Assembly (NCBI GenBank): GCA_027624045.1
Contig: JAQBUE010000025.1
Span: 1 to 39,468 of the forward strand
DNA from: Acidobacteriota bacterium
GTDB taxonomy: Bacteria; Acidobacteriota; Terriglobia; Bryobacterales; UBA6623
Reading direction: 5' to 3'
DNA length: 39,468 nt
Below the pieces are notes generated by a model. The model was not told the origin of the DNA and made no database searches. It saw only the letters and a list, made by a program, of their open reading frames with translations. Shown here piece after piece: positions 35,671 through 39,468 of the stretch; position 1 is the stretch's first letter, and the number at the start of each line of letters is the position of its first letter. The translations under genes and the position numbers were made by a program.

Positions 35671-36226
35671 AAACGAGCGAAAAGTAGTGCAAACCCACCA
35701 ACACAATCATAGCGCACACACCCGCGGCAGCGTCGTCCGCGACCACGCCCACTCCCCCCGGCAGCGCCTCTAGTTTTCGAATCGGCCAAGGCTTCGCGAT
35801 ATCGAAGAACCGGAACAGCACAAGCGCCGCCAGCCACGACAACCACTCGCCGCGCGCGACCGCCACCACCGCGATCCACTGCCCGAGAACCTCGTCGACA
35901 ACAACTTGTGGAGGATCATGCCGGCCGAAATGTTCCGCCGCCAAACCGGCCGACCATACGCTCGGAACCCACAACAGAGCCGCCGCCAGCCCGAACCATG
36001 CCGGTGCCAGACCCAGGCCCTCCACCGCGCCGTACGCCACACCCGCGGCTACGATCGAGGCCACCGTTCCCTGCCCCGTTGGGAAGTAGCCGCAACCGCC
36101 CCAGGTTGCAAGAAGAATCGCCGCCCTGTGCTTCCCTGCCCTGTGCTTCCTTGCACTGTGCTTCTCAGCGCGAGATTTCCCCGCTTGAGATTTCCCCGCT
36201 TGAGATTTCACAGCGCGGTTATTCAT
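35669..36226 (-). CDS. pgpA: Phosphatidylglycerophosphatase A (PgpA) with a basic repeat extension
   Basis: The 185-residue protein has the PgpA core: ATWGGCGYFPTGQGTVASI, DPPQVVVDEVLGQW, FFDIAKPWPIRKLEALPGG and VVADDAAAGVCA. It dephosphorylates phosphatidylglycerophosphate in the inner membrane. ATG 36226 overlaps the yacG stop and suggests coupling; an ATG at 36244 would add six codons. About 36 residues before the core are not found in normal PgpA and contain six five-residue units of the form K-S/H-x-A-x. They are encoded by a 15-bp tandem repeat (36119-36208). The true translational start could lie later, at the core, but no ATG is available there. Confidence 0.9.
   Translation of the reverse strand: MNNRAVKSQAGKSQAGKSRAEKHSARKHRAGKHRAAILLATWGGCGYFPTGQGTVASIVAAGVAYGAVEGLGLAPAWFGLAAALLWVPSVWSAGLAAEHFGRHDPPQVVVDEVLGQWIAVVAVARGEWLSWLAALVLFRFFDIAKPWPIRKLEALPGGVGVVADDAAAGVCAMIVLVGLHYFSLV
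36119..36208 (-). repeat. Six-unit 15-bp tandem repeat in the 5' part of pgpA
   Basis: Reading minus strand, six consecutive 15-nt units encode KSQAG, KSQAG, KSRAE, KHSAR, KHRAG and KHRAA. The first two units are identical, and the last three share AAGCACAG(G/T)GC. The unit length keeps frame, so copy number can change without destroying the gene. Confidence 0.85.
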
Positions 36227-36422
36227 CCGGCTGCTGCTGTTCACTCAGCACTTGCAGAAGCTCGTCCGCTTCCGTGATGGGACTATGCGCCACGTACGTT
36301 TCCGACGCCCAGTTCCCCAAGTCGATCGTGCGGCAGCGCTGACTACAGAAAGGGAAGTCACGCTGGGCCGGGTCAGCCGGCTTGCCGCAGATCGGACAGT
36401 CGCGAGTTTTTCGTTCAGTCAT
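36219..36422 (-). CDS. yacG: YacG-type zinc-binding DNA gyrase inhibitor
   Basis: The 67-residue protein has the YacG zinc finger: C9-P-I-C12-G-K near the N terminus, then F-C26-S-Q-R-C30-R-T, followed by the invariant IDLGNWASE stretch. In E. coli the protein binds GyrB and inhibits gyrase. The DE-rich tail ends at 36219, overlapping the start of pgpA. The rimO gene lies 111 bp upstream on the same strand. Confidence 0.93.
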   Translation of the reverse strand: MTERKTRDCPICGKPADPAQRDFPFCSQRCRTIDLGNWASETYVAHSPITEADELLQVLSEQQQPDE

Positions 36423-36533
36423 CGCTCATATCACCCGGCATTGGCGCGGCCCTGTTGGGACGCCTGAGGTTTTTGCACAACGTGCATTGGCACCGCGAAG
36501 CCGTGCGCTTCTTAGTATCCGAAAAGCTCGGCT

Positions 36534-37928
36534 CTATTGCAAAACCGGCAGCAACGCGGGCTCCGCTGTCTGAACCGGCAGCAACTCGCGCCGCGCTTCG
36601 ATGCGTTCGAGCGTTCCGAATAAATCATAGTCGCCCGCGCGCGTGATGAGGATCTCGCCAAAGTCACCCGGGCGCGGCATCTCGCCGTCAACATCGGTAA
36701 TGTACGTCGTACCGTCAATCTCTTCGGCCTGTGTTTCGAGGCGCCCTTCCCAAAGCAGATCCGTCTCCGCCGAAGGCCCCTTCACGAGGATGCGAAACCG
36801 TTGCCCGACGAGCGCCCGATTCCGCCGCCGCGAAATCTTACGCTGGATCGCCATCAGCCGCCGCCTCCGCCGATAGATCACACCCGCCGGCACTTTGGCG
36901 TCCAGTTCGTAACTGGCGCTTTGGTCATCGTCCGAATATCCGAACACTCCCACGCGGTCAAACTCGGCTGCCTCGACGAACTGGCACAGCTCCTCAAAAT
37001 CGGCATCGGTCTCGCCCGGGAAGCCGACGATAAACGTCGTGCGAATCCCAATGCCGGGCACCGTTTTTCGCATCCGCTCCACCAGCCGCAGGAATACATC
37101 GCCCGACGCGCCGCGCTTCATTCGCTTCAGGACGTTGGCGCTGGCGTGCTGCAAAGGGATATCGATGTAGCTGCAAATCTGGTCGTGCTCGGCGATCGTA
37201 TCCAGCAGGCGTTGGCTGACGCGGTTCGGGTAGGCATAGAGAAAACGAATCCAGCCCGCCTGTTCGATGCGCGCCAAGCGGTCGAGCAGCGCCGGCAAAC
37301 CGTCCTTGACGCCCAGATCTTCGCCATACGCCGTCGTATCCTGGCCAATCAAGTTGATCTCTCTCACGCCGCCCTCGAACAGTCCCTCCGCCTCACGCAC
37401 CACCGACTCAAACCGGCGGCTGCGAAAGCTGCCCCGGAACTTCGGGATGATGCAGAATGTGCAGGGGTGATCGCAGCCCTCGTTGACCTTGATGTACGCC
37501 ATATGGCGCGGCGAAGCGAGCCGCCTCGGCGTCAGATCGTGATAGAGATACGGCGACGCTTTGGCTCCGGCCGCCTCGAATTCGCCACCCTCGCAATGCG
37601 CCACGATCTCTTCCAGTTCGTTCGTCCCCAGCACGGCGTCGATTTCCGGAATCTGATCCCGCAACTCGTTTCGGTAGCGCTCGACCAGACAACCGGCAAC
37701 CACCAGCCGCCGCGCCCGCCCGGTCTTCTTGTACTCCGCCATCTCGAGAATCGTGTCGATCGATTCCTGCTTCGCCGGATCGATAAAGCTGCACGTATTC
37801 ACGACCAGCGCTTCGGCATCAGCCGGATCGCTCGTAAGCTGATGCCCGCGCGCTTCAAGGATGCCCATCATCACCTCGCTATCGACGAGGTTCTTCGGGC
37901 AACCCAAACTAACGAAACCAATTTTCAT
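36534..37928 (-). CDS. rimO: Ribosomal protein S12 methylthiotransferase RimO
   Basis: The 464-residue protein has the three methylthiotransferase parts. The N-terminal cluster ligands are C10, C46 and C80 (SLGCPKNLVDSE). The radical SAM motif is C152-x3-C156-x2-C159 in GCDHPCTFC, and a TRAM domain follows at about 380-440. The PKNLVDSE string and the QDTTAYGEDL string mark RimO rather than MiaB. RimO adds a methylthio group to an Asp of ribosomal protein S12. The tail contains a short repeat (LLPVQT then LLPVLQ) encoded by a near-identical 15-bp copy at 36542 and 36569. A TACAAT element at 37955-37960 (minus) is a possible -10 with a short leader. Confidence 0.95.
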   Translation of the reverse strand: MKIGFVSLGCPKNLVDSEVMMGILEARGHQLTSDPADAEALVVNTCSFIDPAKQESIDTILEMAEYKKTGRARRLVVAGCLVERYRNELRDQIPEIDAVLGTNELEEIVAHCEGGEFEAAGAKASPYLYHDLTPRRLASPRHMAYIKVNEGCDHPCTFCIIPKFRGSFRSRRFESVVREAEGLFEGGVREINLIGQDTTAYGEDLGVKDGLPALLDRLARIEQAGWIRFLYAYPNRVSQRLLDTIAEHDQICSYIDIPLQHASANVLKRMKRGASGDVFLRLVERMRKTVPGIGIRTTFIVGFPGETDADFEELCQFVEAAEFDRVGVFGYSDDDQSASYELDAKVPAGVIYRRRRRLMAIQRKISRRRNRALVGQRFRILVKGPSAETDLLWEGRLETQAEEIDGTTYITDVDGEMPRPGDFGEILITRAGDYDLFGTLERIEARRELLPVQTAEPALLPVLQ

Positions 37929-38054
37929 GGGAGATCGAAACGGAATGAGCCTTTATTGTAACGACGGGCGGCGCATGAACTCGGGCGCCCGTAAGCACGC
38001 CGGCCACAGTACCGACGAACACTCGTCTCTGTCCTGATTCTTCTTGGGCCTGTG

Positions 38055-38729
38055 CTACCGAGAAGCCCGCGCCGAGATCGCCACGGCTGCCATGCGCCGC
38101 GAGACTTGATCGCTCATCCTGCTTGCCTCCCGCGGCGTGAAGAAAAGCGTTCCCAGTGACGCGCGCTCGACCTGCCGACGGTCCCAGGGCACGTGCATGA
38201 TGCCGCTTCCCGAGTGACTGTTCGAGCCCAGCAGCAGGTGACCGATTTCGTGCGCGATGAGGTGGCCGAGCAGCAATGGCCGCGACGTGTGCCGCCGTGC
38301 CGATAGCTCCTCGACCCGGTGATAGAAGATGCTGGCGTTCGAGCCAAAGCCGTCGCCGAGGGCGGTGAACGCCAGGCCGAACTCGCTGTGATGATTCATC
38401 AGCTTCCGCGCCATCTTCCTGGGCAGAATACGGACCTGAATGTCAGTCGCTTCCGGCTTGGCCTTGCACGACGGATTAGTCTCAACTTCGCGGCCCGGGA
38501 TGGCGCAAGCGAGCCAGTTAGTTTCGATGCCGCTGCGGCTGAATATCCGCGCGGCCTCACCCTGCGCCTTGGCCGGCACTCCACTCGTGGCAGCCGCGTA
38601 GTTGTAGATGCGGACGCTGATTTTGAGGCTGGGATCACGGGTCTCGGATGTCCTGCTTTCGGCCAGAATGGGCACGGTCAGGCCTAAGATCAAGGCCATC
38701 GAAGAAGCGTTTCGGAACGACTGGGTCAC
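38055..38729 (-). CDS. Secreted HExxH zinc metalloprotease-like protein
   Basis: GTG 38729 is chosen because GGAGG lies 8 bases upstream, better than a GTG at 38738. The 224-residue product has a signal peptide (about 1-24, ending VPILAES). Near residues 160-178 it has H-E-I-G-H-L-L-L-G-S-N-S-H followed by SGSGIMHVPW, meaning a zinc motif HExxHxxxGxxxH and a Met-turn-like GIM. This is close to metzincins, but the spacing to Gly and the third His is longer than the classic HExxHxxGxxH. Exported, probably single-domain; substrate unknown. The 126 bp between it and rimO hold no gene. Confidence 0.7.
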   Translation of the reverse strand: MTQSFRNASSMALILGLTVPILAESRTSETRDPSLKISVRIYNYAAATSGVPAKAQGEAARIFSRSGIETNWLACAIPGREVETNPSCKAKPEATDIQVRILPRKMARKLMNHHSEFGLAFTALGDGFGSNASIFYHRVEELSARRHTSRPLLLGHLIAHEIGHLLLGSNSHSGSGIMHVPWDRRQVERASLGTLFFTPREASRMSDQVSRRMAAVAISARASR

Positions 38730-38917
38730 GGCTCTCACCTCCGGGTTGCAGAAAGTGAGGCCGAGTTTGGGCCAGATCAGGTGGTAGGACCAGACACCCG
38801 CGGCTTAAAGGAATACGAAGCGCTACGATCCGTACGTTAAGCGGCAACCGCTTGATATCAAGTCATTTATGAGATGTCCTTAACCGAGGAGTGGCAGGCC
38901 CGGAACCTGGATTCCGG

Positions 38918-38926
38918 TGGTATAAT
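38918..38926 (+). promoter_or_regulatory. Extended -10 element upstream of the winged-helix gene
   Basis: TGGTATAAT is a perfect extended -10 (TG, one base, TATAAT at 38921-38926). Transcription would start near 38933, about 45 bases before ATG 38977. No -35 is obvious, as expected for extended -10 promoters. Confidence 0.6.
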
Positions 38927-38976
38927 CTCCCCCGCTGCGCCGCTTAACATCCCTCGCCTCGCGCGGAAACCAGCCG

Positions 38977-39288
38977 ATGACTGACGAAGCCGCAAGCCCG
39001 AGAGTCCTGAGGTTCGGAACGTTCGAGCTGGACCTTGCCGCGGGAGAGCTGCGCAAGAACGGGCGCAAGGTCCGCCTGCAGGATCAGCCCTTTCAGTTAC
39101 TGGCGGCGCTGGTCAAGAAACCGGGCGAGGTCGTTACCAGGGAAGAGCTAAAGGACAAGCTCTGGCCCGGCGACACCTACGTCGATTTCGACCGTAGCCT
39201 GAACACGGCGGCCAGCAAGCTCCGCGATGCGCTGGGGGGCTCCGCTTCAAGTCCCCGTTTCATCGGGCCGAAGGAAACAGGCACCTAA
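38977..39288 (+). pseudogene. Truncated CadC/OmpR-type winged-helix regulator
   Basis: The 103-residue frame contains a transcriptional regulator C-type winged-helix: LRFGTFELDLAAGELRKNG, VTREELKDKLWPGDTYVDFD and SLNTAASKLRDALGG. Acidobacterial relatives continue through the last wing strand (RFIETLPRRGYRF) into a membrane helix and TolB or TPR repeats, giving 500-700 residues. Here the frame changes character after SSPRFI and stops nine codons later at 39288. Half of the last wing and all output domains are therefore missing. The next feature is a transposase, which suggests that insertion cut the gene, at roughly 39262-39265. Confidence 0.7.
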
Positions 39289-39292
39289 ACTC

Positions 39293-39321
39293 TTGACCTT
39301 CGCCGCGCGATTTGACACAAT
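39293..39321 (+). promoter_or_regulatory. Promoter of the RAYT transposase, predicted leaderless start
   Basis: A -35 TTGACC (39293-39298), a 17-bp spacer and a -10 CACAAT (39316-39321) are followed by six bases and then the GTG at 39328. The expected transcription start therefore coincides with the first base of the start codon. No ribosome binding site exists for this gene. Confidence 0.55.
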
Positions 39322-39327
39322 CACTGC

Positions 39328-39468
39328 GTGCCGCGCATCGCTCGCGTGGTAGCGGTGGGTGTGCCGCACCACGTCACGCAGCGGGGGAACAACCGCCAAC
39401 AAACCTTCTTCGGCGATCTCGACCGGCGCTTCTACATGATGCTCTTGCGGCATCATGCCGAGCGTCAC
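39328..39468 (+). CDS. REP-associated tyrosine (Y1, IS200-like) transposase, partial
   Basis: From GTG 39328 the frame stays open to the window end (47 codons seen). It starts PRIARVVAVGVPHHVTQRGN, followed by NRQQTFFGD and FYMMLLRHHAE, which match the N terminus of REP-associated tyrosine transposases. The HHVTQRGN string carries part of the metal-binding site; the catalytic Tyr lies beyond the window. These single-copy enzymes act on short palindromic REP repeats. The sequence ACAGGCACCT just upstream (39278-39287) may belong to the element border, by recall of similar flanks. Confidence 0.78.
   Translation, partial: MPRIARVVAVGVPHHVTQRGNNRQQTFFGDLDRRFYMMLLRHHAERH

Noticed and set aside
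36801..37961. 386-codon plus-strand open frame opposite rimO
   Set aside because: RimO motifs on the minus strand are complete; the plus frame has no family features.

Overview
This is a GC-rich bacterial chromosome segment that most resembles Acidobacteriota, probably the Bryobacterales/Solibacter branch. That placement is inferred from family content: a secreted protein with TIGR03437-type modules, a CadC-like winged-helix regulator, a Tat-exported Gfo/Idh/MocA oxidoreductase, BNR/sialidase-like proteins, a REP-associated tyrosine transposase and an orphan Tad-type pseudopilin set. No rRNA, tRNA or CRISPR array was seen.

Layout. 0.3-3.5 kb (+): a D-2-hydroxyacid dehydrogenase and a HAD phosphatase, 1 bp apart, then a fatty acyl-CoA reductase-like SDR. 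3.5-7.7 kb (-): a large secreted multidomain protein with a C-terminal ILEI/FAM3-like domain, and a CoA-transferase gene broken by a short deletion. 7.8-12.5 kb (+): a MaoC hydratase, a lipoprotein M48 protease and two tandem sialidase-like propellers. 12.5-16.3 kb (-): a secreted propeller, TadG-like, TadE-like and TadE-like genes with good ribosome binding sites and a terminator. 16.7-21.6 kb (+): a hydrolase remnant (on the minus strand), an FkbM methyltransferase, a Tat-exported propeller, a DoxX-like protein, an alanine/serine-glyoxylate aminotransferase and a ketopantoate reductase-like protein. 21.6-25.2 kb: a pseudokinase, a thioesterase remnant, a cytochrome c, a TIGR04282-type glycosyltransferase and a frameshifted osmoprotectant-binding lipoprotein. 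25.2-27.7 kb: an unknown membrane protein, GlcF and a DinB-like lipoprotein. 27.8-33.1 kb (-): an SGNH hydrolase interrupted by one amber codon, an acyl-CoA ligase, an MFS transporter and a Gfo/Idh oxidoreductase. 33.2-38.7 kb (-): cinA, an NHL-type propeller, pgpA, yacG, rimO and a secreted zinc protease. 38.9-39.5 kb (+): a truncated winged-helix regulator running into a RAYT transposase cut by the window end.

How the genes fit together. Four dispersed genes point to C2 (glycolate/glyoxylate) metabolism: the hydroxypyruvate/glyoxylate reductase-like enzyme, the phosphoglycolate phosphatase-like HAD, the glyoxylate aminotransferase and GlcF. This is an inference from family membership; they are not one operon. 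Several others act on acyl-CoA: FAR, MaoC, the CoA-transferase and the AMP-forming ligase.

The most unusual points are the pseudokinase with changed HRD and DFG motifs, the ILEI-domain protein, three disrupted but otherwise recognisable genes plus two decayed hydrolase tails, a six-unit 15-bp repeat encoding a basic N-terminal extension on PgpA, and a regulator whose reading frame ends next to a transposase with an apparently leaderless start.
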